A DNA stretch of 64,000 nt from contig NC_017506.1 in the NCBI RefSeq assembly GCF_000166295.1, positions 3,844,001-3,908,000 of the forward strand. The letters run 5' to 3'. The position numbers were made by a program, and so were the translations under genes. The notes under the pieces are model-generated. The model ran no database searches. It was not told where the DNA came from and saw only the letters and a program-made list of their open reading frames with translations. Every line of letters starts with the position of its first letter. Position 1 is the stretch's first letter. Positions 56,402 to 64,000 of this stretch are shown here, piece by piece. This stretch comes from Marinobacter adhaerens HP15. GTDB taxonomy: Bacteria; Pseudomonadota; Gammaproteobacteria; Pseudomonadales; Oleiphilaceae.

Positions 56402-57337
56402 ATGGAGACTCGTACTGACGACTTTTATCCCACCCGCCTGGAACGCCCCACCAAAAGCTTTGAACGACAGGATCCCGTGGTGCACAGCAGCGGCTCGGAC
56501 CGTTCCGACGGACCACTGAGTGAGACTGAGCTGGCACAGTACGAGCGCGACGGTTTTCTGGTCTTCGACAGTTTTCTCGACCAGGCCACGGTGCGCCAGT
56601 TCCGGGAGGATTTGCGGGGCTATGAGGACGATGAAAGCATTCTGCGCTCAGAAGGCACCATTACAGAACCCGGCAAGCAGGGAATCCGCTCGATTTTTGG
56701 CATTCACGAACTGTCGGACCGATTCGACCGGTTGACCCGGGATCCCAGGATTCTGGCCATGGTGCGTCAGCTTCTGGGCAGTGAAGCCTACATCCACCAG
56801 TCCCGGATCAACTTCAAACCCGGTTTCCACGGCAAGGGTTTTGACTGGCACTCGGATTTTGAAACCTGGCACGCCGAGGACGGCATGCCACGGATGCGGG
56901 CAGTCAGCTTTTCCATCGCCCTCACCGACAACACGCCTTTCAACGGCCCCCTGATGCTCATTCCCGGTTCCCACAAGACCTTTGTGCCCTGCGTTGGCCG
57001 CACACCGGAGGACAACTACCAGTCGTCGCTGAAAAAACAGGAACTGGGTGTTCCCAACAATCGGGACCTGGCAGCCATGGCGGATGACTACGGTATCAAA
57101 GCGCCAACCGGCCCTGCCGGCTCGCTGATCATCTTCGAGTGCAACACGCTCCACGCCTCCAATGCCAATATGTCGCCCTGGCCGCGCAGCAACCTGTTTT
57201 TCGTCTATAACAGTGTGGAAAACCAGCTCCAGGCCCCATTCTGCGGCAACAAACCGCGCCCGGATTTCCTGGGCAACCGCACCAGCACTGAGGCATTGAT
57301 GCCAGTTACCTCCGAGGAACGCCGGAAGACCGGTTAG
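56402..57337 (+). CDS. ectD: Ectoine hydroxylase
   Basis: A 311-residue non-heme Fe(II)/2-oxoglutarate dioxygenase of the PhyH type that converts the compatible solute ectoine to 5-hydroxyectoine. The EctD signature FDWHSDFETWHAEDGMPRMR holds iron ligands His150 and Asp152; the third ligand is His251 (NTLHASNAN). The N-terminal FYPTRLERP and IHQSRINFKPGF are also typical. The ATG has a strong AAGGAGG site. No ectABC genes are in the window, so ectD is encoded apart from ectoine synthesis or uses imported ectoine. It converges on mnmE with a 2-nt gap. Confidence 0.96.
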   Translation: METRTDDFYPTRLERPTKSFERQDPVVHSSGSDRSDGPLSETELAQYERDGFLVFDSFLDQATVRQFREDLRGYEDDESILRSEGTITEPGKQGIRSIFGIHELSDRFDRLTRDPRILAMVRQLLGSEAYIHQSRINFKPGFHGKGFDWHSDFETWHAEDGMPRMRAVSFSIALTDNTPFNGPLMLIPGSHKTFVPCVGRTPEDNYQSSLKKQELGVPNNRDLAAMADDYGIKAPTGPAGSLIIFECNTLHASNANMSPWPRSNLFFVYNSVENQLQAPFCGNKPRPDFLGNRTSTEALMPVTSEERRKTG

Positions 57338-57339
57338 CG

Positions 57340-58710
57340 CTATTTACCGATACAGAAGCTGCTGAAGATCTTGCCCAGTAACTCATCAGGCGTCAGATGC
57401 CCGGTGATCTCGCCCAGGCTATCCTGGGCGGCACGCAGGTCTTCAGCCAGAAGCTCGCCGGCACCGAAACCCTCCAGCTGGCTCTGGCCCTGGATCAGCA
57501 GGGCCTGGGCGCGCTCCAGAGCATCAAGATGGCGGCGCCGGGCGAGGAAACCACCTTCTGTGGTGCTGGCAAACCCCATGCATTGTTTGAGATGGTCCCG
57601 GAGGATCTCCAGGCCTTCCGCAGACTTTGCTGCCAAACGGATCACCGGCGCGCTCTGGTGGTCTTCGGCACTGATACCGACCGTTTCACCAGAGAGGTCC
57701 ACTTTATTCCGTATCACCGTCACCGGGGCGTTGGCCGGTAGCTGGTCGATGAAATCCGGCCAGATTTCATGGGGACTGGTCTTCTCGGTGGTAGTCGCAT
57801 CCACCATCAGAAGAATGCGATCGGCCTGACGGATTTCCTCCCAGGCCCGGGCAATACCGATCTGTTCCACTTCGTCCGGGCTGTCCCGCAGGCCGGCGGT
57901 ATCAATAATGTGCAGGGGCATCCCATCGATGTGGATATGCTCCCGCAGAACATCACGGGTTGTGCCCTCAATCGCCGTAACAATGGCCGCTTCGCGACCG
58001 GCCAGGGCATTGAGGAGACTCGACTTGCCGGCATTAGGCCTTCCGCCGATCACCACTTTCATGCCGTCACGAAGAATCGTTCCCTGCTGGGCTTCGGCCA
58101 GGATTTTCCCGAGCCGCTCCAGGAGGTTTTGAAGGTCACTGGCTACCTTGCCGTCGGCCAGGAAGTCGATTTCCTCCTCTGGAAAATCGATCGCCGCCTC
58201 CACGTAGATCCGTAGATGAGTGACCGCGTCCACCAGATCCTCGATCTGCCTGGAGAACACACCCTGCATCGAACGAACCGCGCAGCGGGCCGCCTGTTCC
58301 GAACTGCTTTCAATCAGGTCGGCAATCGCTTCGGCCTGGGCCAGGTCCAGTTTGTCGTTCAGAAACGCCCGCTCGGAAAACTCGCCGGGCCGGGCGAGCC
58401 TTGCACCCTGGCCGCACACCTCACGGAGCAGAAGATCGAGAATCACCGTACCACCGTGCCCCTGAAGCTCGAACACATCTTCGCCGGTGAACGAGTGGGG
58501 GTTGGGGAAAAACAGGCCGATGCCCTCGTCTATTAACTCGCCATGGCTGTCATGGAAGGGGCCGTAATGGGCGTATCGCGGTTTCGGCTCAAACCCCAGC
58601 ATCTTTTTTGCAATGGCGAGGGACTTGGGCCCAGAGATACGAACAATGCCAACTCCGGCCTGTCCCGGTGCGGTGGCGATGGCTGCGATGGTGTCAGAAC
58701 TCTGGCTCAT
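57340..58710 (-). CDS. mnmE: tRNA modification GTPase MnmE
   Basis: A 456-residue GTPase: N-terminal tetrahydrofolate-binding domain ([20 protein letters not shown]), central helical domain, the inserted G domain (G1 [10 protein letters not shown]2 region GTTRDVL, G3 DTAGLRDS, G4 NKVD) and the C-terminal catalytic cysteine in FCIGK. It forms the MnmEG complex for wobble-uridine modification. ATG 58710 is chosen because it gives the usual N-terminus [13 protein letters not shown]; the frame is open 44 codons further upstream. It lies after yidC with a terminator-like hairpin between. Confidence 0.97.
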   Translation of the reverse strand: MSQSSDTIAAIATAPGQAGVGIVRISGPKSLAIAKKMLGFEPKPRYAHYGPFHDSHGELIDEGIGLFFPNPHSFTGEDVFELQGHGGTVILDLLLREVCGQGARLARPGEFSERAFLNDKLDLAQAEAIADLIESSSEQAARCAVRSMQGVFSRQIEDLVDAVTHLRIYVEAAIDFPEEEIDFLADGKVASDLQNLLERLGKILAEAQQGTILRDGMKVVIGGRPNAGKSSLLNALAGREAAIVTAIEGTTRDVLREHIHIDGMPLHIIDTAGLRDSPDEVEQIGIARAWEEIRQADRILLMVDATTTEKTSPHEIWPDFIDQLPANAPVTVIRNKVDLSGETVGISAEDHQSAPVIRLAAKSAEGLEILRDHLKQCMGFASTTEGGFLARRRHLDALERAQALLIQGQSQLEGFGAGELLAEDLRAAQDSLGEITGHLTPDELLGKIFSSFCIGK

Positions 58711-58726
58711 GCTTTTTCCACAGGCT

Positions 58727-58759
58727 GAAAACAACAAAGGCTCCATACAGGAGCCTTTG
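58727..58759 (-). terminator. Terminator/attenuator hairpin between yidC and mnmE
   Basis: CAAAGGCTCC and GGAGCCTTTG form a perfect 10-bp stem around a 5-base loop, followed on the minus strand by TTGTTGTTTTC. It lies between yidC (ends 58781) and the mnmE ATG and should reduce read-through from the ribosomal rpmH promoter into mnmE. Confidence 0.75.
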
Positions 58760-58780
58760 CCGGGTCGGTTCGGGCACCGG

Positions 58781-60496
58781 TCAGTGCTTCTTGCCGGCCA
58801 TTTCTGCTTCGATCTTGCGGGTAATGTACCACTGCTGGGCAATGGACAGAATATTGTTCACCAGCCAGTACAGAACCAGACCTGCCGGGAACCACAGGAA
58901 GAAGACCGTAAAGATCAACGGCATCATCTTCATGATCTTGGCCTGCATCGGATCCGGCGGCGTCGGGTTCAGACTCATCTGAAGGAACATGCTGGCACCC
59001 ATCAGAATCGGCAGGATGAAGTACGGGTCCATGACCGACAGATCCTGAATCCACAGCATGAATGGCGCGTGGCGAAGCTGAACACTCTCGAACAGAACCC
59101 AGTACAGGGAGATGAACACCGGCATCTGCACCAGTATGGGCAGACAGCCACCCAGCGGATTGATCTTCTCCCTCTTGTACAACGCCATCATTTCCTGGGA
59201 CATGCGCTGCCGGTCGTCTCCGTACAGTTCTTTCAGCCGGGTCAGCTGGGGCGCAACGGCCCGCATCTTGGCCATGGACTTGTAGCTGGTAGCGGACAGA
59301 TGGAAAAACACCGCCTTGACCAGAACCGTCAGCAGGATGATGGACACGCCCCAGTTGCCAACCAGGCTATGAAACCAGTCCAGAATGATGAACAGCGGCA
59401 GCGAAATGAAGAACAACCAGCCGAAATCAACGGTACGGTCGAGGTTCGGAGCCATGCCTTCAAGGCGCTCAATAATCTTCGGCCCAACGTAGGCCCGGGC
59501 ACCGATCTCTGCGGTTTCGCCCGGCGCCACACTGGTAGCCGGATAAACAAAGCCCATTACATAGTTCGGGCCACGGCGCGTGGTCTGGTACTGGGCGGGA
59601 ATATCGCGCTCCGGTACCCATGCCGACAGGAAGTAGTGCTGCAGGAAGGCCAGCCAGCCGTTGGTAACCGACTGATTGATCTGGTTTTCCTGTAGGTCTC
59701 CGAAATCAAACTTCTCGTAGGGATCTTCCGGAGAGCTGATGACCAGACCCAGGAAGGCCTGGATACCCATGCTGGTCTGGGAGGTCGGGTCCGGGGACTG
59801 ATCCCGGACGATCTTGCCGGTGAAATTGGCCTGCCATTCTTCACTCGACTGGTTTTCAACCAGATATTTGACGCTAATTTCGTAGCTGTTGCGTTCAAAT
59901 TCATAACGCTTGGTGATCTGGACGCCATTATCAGAGGTGTAAGTCAGATCTACCTGAAGCTGGTTGTCGCCTTCCGCCAGTTCATAGCTTGCAGCGTCAG
60001 CACTGTAGACCGGAGCCGAACCGTTTTTGCGACTATCCGGGCCATCACGACCAATCAGCCCACTTTCCAGAACGTACAGGCGATTCTGCGTGTTGTTCAG
60101 GAGCGTCAACGGCTTTTCGCTGTTCAGGGTATCGTCGTAATCAAGCAGCCGTGCTTTTACCAGGTTACCGCTGACCCGATCGATCTGCAGATCGTAGACA
60201 TCGGTGCGAACTGTGATGAACTGATCGCTGACCGCGGTGGTGGTTTCGGTTGAGCTGATGACAGCCTGACCAGTCTCCGGAGTGGTGAACTCGCCATCAC
60301 CATCAACCTGAGCGGAGCTGTCCTCCGGAAGCACCATATTGTCGGAATTGCCCATGTTGCCAGCGGTTTGCGAAGGCTGGGATTCAGCGACCTGAGCCGT
60401 CTCGGGCGGCTGATGGTAGTCCTCATTCCAGGCAAGCACCATCAGATAACTGACAATAGCCAGGCCGGCAAATAATACGATGCGTTGAATATCCAT
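58781..60496 (-). CDS. yidC: Membrane protein insertase YidC
   Basis: A 571-residue insertase: N-terminal membrane helix ([20 protein letters not shown]), a large periplasmic beta-domain (about 60-340), then the conserved core of five helices ([26 protein letters not shown]-type [51 protein letters not shown]). It inserts proteins with or without Sec. ATG 60496 starts at the first transmembrane segment; an upstream in-frame ATG would overlap yidD. Confidence 0.97.
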   Translation of the reverse strand: MDIQRIVLFAGLAIVSYLMVLAWNEDYHQPPETAQVAESQPSQTAGNMGNSDNMVLPEDSSAQVDGDGEFTTPETGQAVISSTETTTAVSDQFITVRTDVYDLQIDRVSGNLVKARLLDYDDTLNSEKPLTLLNNTQNRLYVLESGLIGRDGPDSRKNGSAPVYSADAASYELAEGDNQLQVDLTYTSDNGVQITKRYEFERNSYEISVKYLVENQSSEEWQANFTGKIVRDQSPDPTSQTSMGIQAFLGLVISSPEDPYEKFDFGDLQENQINQSVTNGWLAFLQHYFLSAWVPERDIPAQYQTTRRGPNYVMGFVYPATSVAPGETAEIGARAYVGPKIIERLEGMAPNLDRTVDFGWLFFISLPLFIILDWFHSLVGNWGVSIILLTVLVKAVFFHLSATSYKSMAKMRAVAPQLTRLKELYGDDRQRMSQEMMALYKREKINPLGGCLPILVQMPVFISLYWVLFESVQLRHAPFMLWIQDLSVMDPYFILPILMGASMFLQMSLNPTPPDPMQAKIMKMMPLIFTVFFLWFPAGLVLYWLVNNILSIAQQWYITRKIEAEMAGKKH

Positions 60497-60500
60497 AGAG

Positions 60501-60794
60501 TTACTGTCTGGTCTGGGTTGTTGTATGGGAGTGATCAGCGTGTACGCAGGCTGTTGCGGTTTCCGGAGCCCGGGGTTCTGCCGTTCCCGGTACAGGATCA
60601 TAACCGCCTTCCGCCCAAGGATGACACCTTAACAAACGCCGGATTGCGAGAAATAATCCTTTAAGCGCGCCATGGTGGTTAATGGCTTCAACGGCGTATT
60701 GTGAGCAGGTGGGGTAGTGGCGGCAGTGACTGGCCATCAGCGGGCTGATTGCATACTGGTAGAAGCGGATGGGCAGAAGCAGAAGCTTGCGCAT
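60501..60794 (-). CDS. yidD: Membrane protein insertion efficiency factor YidD
   Basis: A 97-residue protein: amphipathic N-terminal [19 protein letters not shown] and the conserved three-cysteine core [23 protein letters not shown] ... [17 protein letters not shown]. The C-terminus is somewhat extended ([19 protein letters not shown]). It overlaps rnpA by one base (TAATG) and ends 4 nt before yidC, consistent with a coordinated role in membrane protein insertion. Confidence 0.95.
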   Translation of the reverse strand: MRKLLLLPIRFYQYAISPLMASHCRHYPTCSQYAVEAINHHGALKGLFLAIRRLLRCHPWAEGGYDPVPGTAEPRAPETATACVHADHSHTTTQTRQ

Positions 60795-61201
60795 TAACCC
60801 GTTCCTCGATTGGCAGATTCCGATGGTGCTGCCCGGGATGGCTGAGATTGAGCGTACTTTTTCCTGAGACGTCGCCAGAGGTCATCCATGGATGCCCGAA
60901 CCGAGTGGTTGTCCAGGGAAACCAGCCCCTGGCGTCCCAGAATCACAAGATCCAGGCCGGGCAGGTCCGTCTGGTGACGAAAACTTTCCCTGACCTGGCG
61001 CTTTACCCGGTTTCTCTGGACTGCAAGCTTCAGGTTTTTCTTCGAGAAGATCAAACCAATCCTGGCGTGACCGAGATTATTCGGTGTAGCCAGGATCAGA
61101 AAATTCCGGTGCGGAACTTTCAGCTGCACGTCGTTGAAGACTTTGCCGTAATCAGCAGGTCGCAAGAGACGATGTGATTTCGGGAAACTCAAAGCCTTCA
61201 T
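60794..61201 (-). CDS. rnpA: Ribonuclease P protein component
   Basis: A 135-residue basic protein with the RNR signature [18 protein letters not shown] and the N-terminal [20 protein letters not shown]. It binds M1 RNA to form RNase P, which matures tRNA 5' ends. It follows rpmH by 14 nt, the near-universal rpmH-rnpA order beside oriC. Confidence 0.97.
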   Translation of the reverse strand: MKALSFPKSHRLLRPADYGKVFNDVQLKVPHRNFLILATPNNLGHARIGLIFSKKNLKLAVQRNRVKRQVRESFRHQTDLPGLDLVILGRQGLVSLDNHSVRASMDDLWRRLRKKYAQSQPSRAAPSESANRGTG

Positions 61202-61215
61202 GAGGCAATCAGAGC

Positions 61216-61350
61216 TTACGCGGACAGACGTGCGCGGCCCTTGGCACGACGACGGGAAATAACCTTGCGACCGTTGGCAGTGGCCATACGGGCACGGAAA
61301 CCGTGAACGCGCTTACGCTTCAGGACGCTTGGTTGAAACGTTCTTTTCAT
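61216..61350 (-). CDS. rpmH: 50S ribosomal protein L34
   Basis: The minus strand encodes a 44-residue basic protein starting [20 protein letters not shown] and ending [10 protein letters not shown], which is unmistakably L34. Length is standard. It is first in the rpmH-rnpA-yidD-yidC-mnmE series and has its own promoter 75-105 nt upstream. Confidence 0.98.
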   Translation of the reverse strand: MKRTFQPSVLKRKRVHGFRARMATANGRKVISRRRAKGRARLSA

Positions 61351-61424
61351 GGTGATGATCTCACAATTCGTAAGTTGGAAATTCAGTAACTGGCTGGAAA
61401 ATGAACAGCCAAAACAGGAGCGGC

Positions 61425-61453
61425 ATTCTATTCAAATACCGGGGGGAATTCAA
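61425..61453 (-). promoter_or_regulatory. Sigma70 promoter of rpmH
   Basis: On the minus strand TTGAAT (61453-61448), a 17-bp spacer and TAGAAT (61430-61425) form a good promoter, giving a leader of about 67 nt before rpmH. Confidence 0.8.
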
Positions 61454-61499
61454 TGCTTATTGCTAGGGGGTTATGCGCATGCCCGAAATTCGGAATCAG

Positions 61500-61990
61500 C
61501 CAGGTCAGCTAATAAATTCAGTAAGTCTTTTTAGAATTCTTTTAAGGATTAATTATTACTGTTATTAGTACCGCAGGTTTCTGTGGATAAGCGAAGAAAA
61601 GATCAGAAAAACAGTTCGTTGGGCGGTTTATAAGGGTATTGATAAGGCGCCCTGAGATCTGTGGACGATGGCAGGGTGAAATGTGGGTAAGTCGTTTTCG
61701 AAGGGAGGTGCAAAGTTATCCCCGGTTGCATCCCGTGGTTCCTAACAGGGTTAAACCCGGGCTGTACACACAGGGCTGTGGGTAACTTTCATTGTAGGAA
61801 TTTTCTGTACACAAGGTTGTAGGTAAGTTCGTAAAAAATTGAAATATAAAGAAATAAATTTCCACAGGCTGTTCATGAACTGGCTTTAGCCCTTTCACTG
61901 GAGGGCCGGTCGGGTTAGAATTCGGGGTCATCTCACAGGACAGGAAGTCCCTTGTCCGTTCAGAGACATTTCAGGGTTATCGGGAGCAGG
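61500..61990. other. oriC: Chromosomal replication origin region (oriC, dnaA side)
   Basis: The 645-nt rpmH-dnaA gap holds a cluster of DnaA-box-like 9-mers: TGTGGATAA exact at 61582-61590; TGTGGGTAA (one mismatch) at 61682-61690 and 61777-61785; weaker ones at 61660, 61716, 61818 and 61858. AT-rich stretches at 61508-61570 and 61826-61862 could be unwinding elements. This is the normal origin position in Pseudomonas-type chromosomes. The dnaA leader occupies the right end. Confidence 0.88.
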
Positions 61991-61995
61991 CTGTC

Positions 61996-63450
61996 GTGCC
62001 AAACAGTATGTGGCATCAATGTCTTGAAGTACTCCGGGACGAGTTTCCCGCACAACAGTTCAATACCTGGCTCAGGCCCCTGCAGTCCGATCACCGGGAG
62101 GGGCAGCTGATGCTGTTCGCCCCAAACCGTTTTGTCATGGATTGGGTAAACGAAAAGTACCTGCGACGTATCGAAGAGGTGCTTAAGGATCTGAACGGTG
62201 GGCAGGCGCCCCGGGTCAATATGAAAGTGGGTTCTGCACCCCGTGAAGGCGAACCGGTCAAACGGTCGGAAGCACCTGCCCGCGTCAACGGTCAGGTTCA
62301 GGAAGAGGCCGGCAGCCGGGTAACCGAAGAAGAAAAAGGCGTGGCCGCCACCGTTGCATCCACACCATCCGTGCGCCCGAAGAGTGACACCCAGCGGCGT
62401 CCGGTTCAGGTTGAAGGTGACATCAAACACCAAAGCTTCCTCAACGAGGGGTTCACCTTCGAAACCTTTGTGGAAGGCAAATCCAACCAGCTGGCCCGTG
62501 CCGCATCCATGCAGGTGGCCGAGAATCCGGGTGGAGCCTACAACCCTCTGTTTTTGTATGGCGGTGTTGGTCTTGGTAAAACACACCTTATGCATGCGAT
62601 CGGAAACGAAATTGTCCGTCGTAACCCCAAGGCGAAGGTGGCCTATCTCCGTTCGGAGCGTTTTGTTGCCGATATGGTGAAGGCATTGCAGCTCAACGCC
62701 ATCAACGAGTTCAAGCGCTATTACCGTTCAGTGGACGCGCTGTTGATTGATGATATCCAGTTCTTCGCCCGCAAGGAGCGTTCCCAGGAAGAGTTCTTTC
62801 ATACCTTTAATGCGTTGTTGGAAGGCGGGCAGCAGGTAATTGTTACCTGCGATCGGTTTCCGAAAGAAATTGTGGATATGGAAGAGCGACTCAAATCGCG
62901 GTTTGGCTGGGGCCTGACGGTGATGGTAGAGCCGCCGGAACTGGAAACGCGGGTTGCCATTTTGATGAAAAAGGCTGATCAGGCCAACGTGAAGCTCAGC
63001 AGCGAAGCGGCCTTTTTTATTGCCCAGAAGATTCGTTCAAACGTTCGGGAGCTCGAAGGCGCGCTTCGTCTGGTGATAGCGAATGCTCACTTCACTGGCT
63101 CTGAAATCACGCCTCCGTTTATCCGGGAGAGCCTGAAAGACCTGTTGGCGCTGCACGAGAAACAGGTGAGCATCGACAACATTCAGCGCACGGTGGCGGA
63201 ATATTACAAGATCAAGGTGGCCGACCTTCTCTCCAAGCGCCGGACTCGAACGGTGACCCGGCCAAGACAGGTCGCCATGGCGTTGTCGAAGGAGCTGACC
63301 AATCACAGCTTGCCGGAGATTGGTGATGCCTTTGGCGGGCGTGACCACACCACCGTATTGCATGCGTGCAAGAAAATCGTGGAGTTGCAGGAGACTGATC
63401 CGGGCATCCGCGAGGATTATCAGAATTTTATGAGACTGCTGACCACCTGA
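61996..63450 (+). CDS. dnaA: Chromosomal replication initiator protein DnaA
   Basis: A 484-residue initiator with all four domains: N-terminal oligomerisation ([20 protein letters not shown]), a variable linker (75-145), AAA+ ATPase (Walker A GGVGLGKT at 189-196, then [10 protein letters not shown]) and the DNA-binding domain with [15 protein letters not shown]. It binds DnaA boxes and opens oriC. The GTG at 61996 is preferred because GGAG lies nine bases upstream; ATG 62008 (MWHQC) is an alternative. Confidence 0.98.
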   Translation: MPNSMWHQCLEVLRDEFPAQQFNTWLRPLQSDHREGQLMLFAPNRFVMDWVNEKYLRRIEEVLKDLNGGQAPRVNMKVGSAPREGEPVKRSEAPARVNGQVQEEAGSRVTEEEKGVAATVASTPSVRPKSDTQRRPVQVEGDIKHQSFLNEGFTFETFVEGKSNQLARAASMQVAENPGGAYNPLFLYGGVGLGKTHLMHAIGNEIVRRNPKAKVAYLRSERFVADMVKALQLNAINEFKRYYRSVDALLIDDIQFFARKERSQEEFFHTFNALLEGGQQVIVTCDRFPKEIVDMEERLKSRFGWGLTVMVEPPELETRVAILMKKADQANVKLSSEAAFFIAQKIRSNVRELEGALRLVIANAHFTGSEITPPFIRESLKDLLALHEKQVSIDNIQRTVAEYYKIKVADLLSKRRTRTVTRPRQVAMALSKELTNHSLPEIGDAFGGRDHTTVLHACKKIVELQETDPGIREDYQNFMRLLTT

Positions 63451-63505
63451 TGCCGGGCGTTGGCGAACAACATTCACCCTTCCAACATAAAGAAAGCTGA
63501 GTGCC

Positions 63506-64000
63506 ATGAAACTGACGATCAGCCGTGAATCCCTGCTTACCCCGCTGCAAAGCATTGCTGGCGTGGTGGAAAAGAAACAGACCATGCCCGTGCTCTCCAA
63601 CGTCTTGCTGGTGGCCGAGGACAATACCCTGACCCTGACCGGTACCAATATGGAAGTGGAACTGGTGGCGCGGGTAACACCGGTGCATGTAGATCAGCCC
63701 GGCCGGATTACCGTTCCGGCCCGCAAGCTGTCCGATATCTCCCGGGCCCTTGGTGACGAGGCGCCGATGGAGCTGTCGCTTGAAGGCGATCGGTTGCACC
63801 TGCGGTGTGGCGCCAGCCACTTTACCCTGTCGACCCTGCCGGCGGAGCACTTTCCGAACGTGGAAGACGAAGACGAGAGCTTCCGTCTGGAATTGCCCCA
63901 GAAAGAACTCGGCCGAATGCTTGATGCCACGGCGTTCGCCATGGCTCAGCAGGACGTGCGCTACTACCTGAATGGACTGTTGCTGGAAGTGGACAAGGAC
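63506..64000 (+). CDS. dnaN: DNA polymerase III beta subunit (5' part; runs off the window)
   Basis: The first 165 codons of the sliding clamp: MKLTISRESLLTPLQSIAGV VEKKQTMPVLSNVLL, GTNMEVELVARV, GRITVPARKLSDISRALGDE and an intact frame to the window end. It follows dnaA by 55 nt in the standard dnaA-dnaN order. The clamp tethers polymerase III to DNA. Confidence 0.97.
   Translation, partial: MKLTISRESLLTPLQSIAGVVEKKQTMPVLSNVLLVAEDNTLTLTGTNMEVELVARVTPVHVDQPGRITVPARKLSDISRALGDEAPMELSLEGDRLHLRCGASHFTLSTLPAEHFPNVEDEDESFRLELPQKELGRMLDATAFAMAQQDVRYYLNGLLLEVDKD

Overview
The window is a stretch of bacterial chromosome of roughly 57% GC that spans a replication origin (rpmH / dnaA / dnaN at the right end). 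Gene order and protein features point to a marine or halophilic gammaproteobacterium close to Marinobacter. The evidence is the origin-proximal set dnaN-dnaA-rpmH-rnpA-yidD-yidC-mnmE and mnmG-rsmG-parA-parB-atpIBEFHAGDC-glmU-glmS, an ectoine hydroxylase, an NhaB Na+/H+ antiporter and Pseudomonas-like proteins such as AmiE. The genus is an inference. I found no rRNA, tRNA, insertion sequence, prophage or CRISPR array.

Region 1 (1-1.25 kb): the 5' part of class Ia ribonucleotide reductase gene nrdA on the minus strand. It is preceded by a cobalamin riboswitch and, further upstream, by two NrdR-like boxes 32 bp apart.

Region 2 (1.25-15 kb): a nitrogen-scavenging block. A minus-strand array urtABCDE-amiE-amiB-fmdA-fmdB couples a urea/short-amide ABC transporter to an aliphatic amidase, its AAA+ partner and a formamidase. 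Diverging from urtA is a two-gene sensory operon: a hybrid histidine kinase whose input domain is an NCS1-type transporter joined through an eight-cysteine segment, and a LuxR-type response regulator. A 41-bp block (30/41 identical) with an inverted repeat lies upstream of both urtA and fmdA. It is the best candidate operator for this undescribed-looking amide/urea regulon.

Region 3 (15-27 kb): signalling genes. One minus-strand operon encodes a small membrane protein, a STAS protein, a histidine kinase, a REC/degenerate HD-GYP protein and a REC protein, with a perfect CRP/Vfr-type palindrome at its 5' end. Then come nhaB and a second operon: a cysteine-less SUOX-like protein, a degenerate-GGDEF/EAL protein, a PhnD-like binding protein and a HAMP-only membrane protein.

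Region 4 (27-31 kb): a Fur-type iron operon (small cysteine-containing protein, PchR-like AraC regulator, TonB-dependent siderophore receptor) behind a near-perfect Fur palindrome.

Region 5 (31-46 kb): core genes glmS, glmU, the complete ATP synthase operon with internal hairpins and a strong sigma70 promoter, parB, parA, rsmG and mnmG.

Region 6 (46-57 kb): genes lying between mnmG and mnmE: an LplT-like MFS protein, an EAL protein, an RND efflux pump with adaptor, a DUF3833 lipoprotein, an acyl-CoA dehydrogenase and stand-alone ectD. An AT-rich gap with two perfect DnaA boxes just upstream of mnmG resembles a second origin-like element.

Region 7 (57-64 kb): mnmE, yidC, yidD, rnpA, rpmH, the dnaA-side oriC with at least seven DnaA-box-like sequences, dnaA and the start of dnaN.
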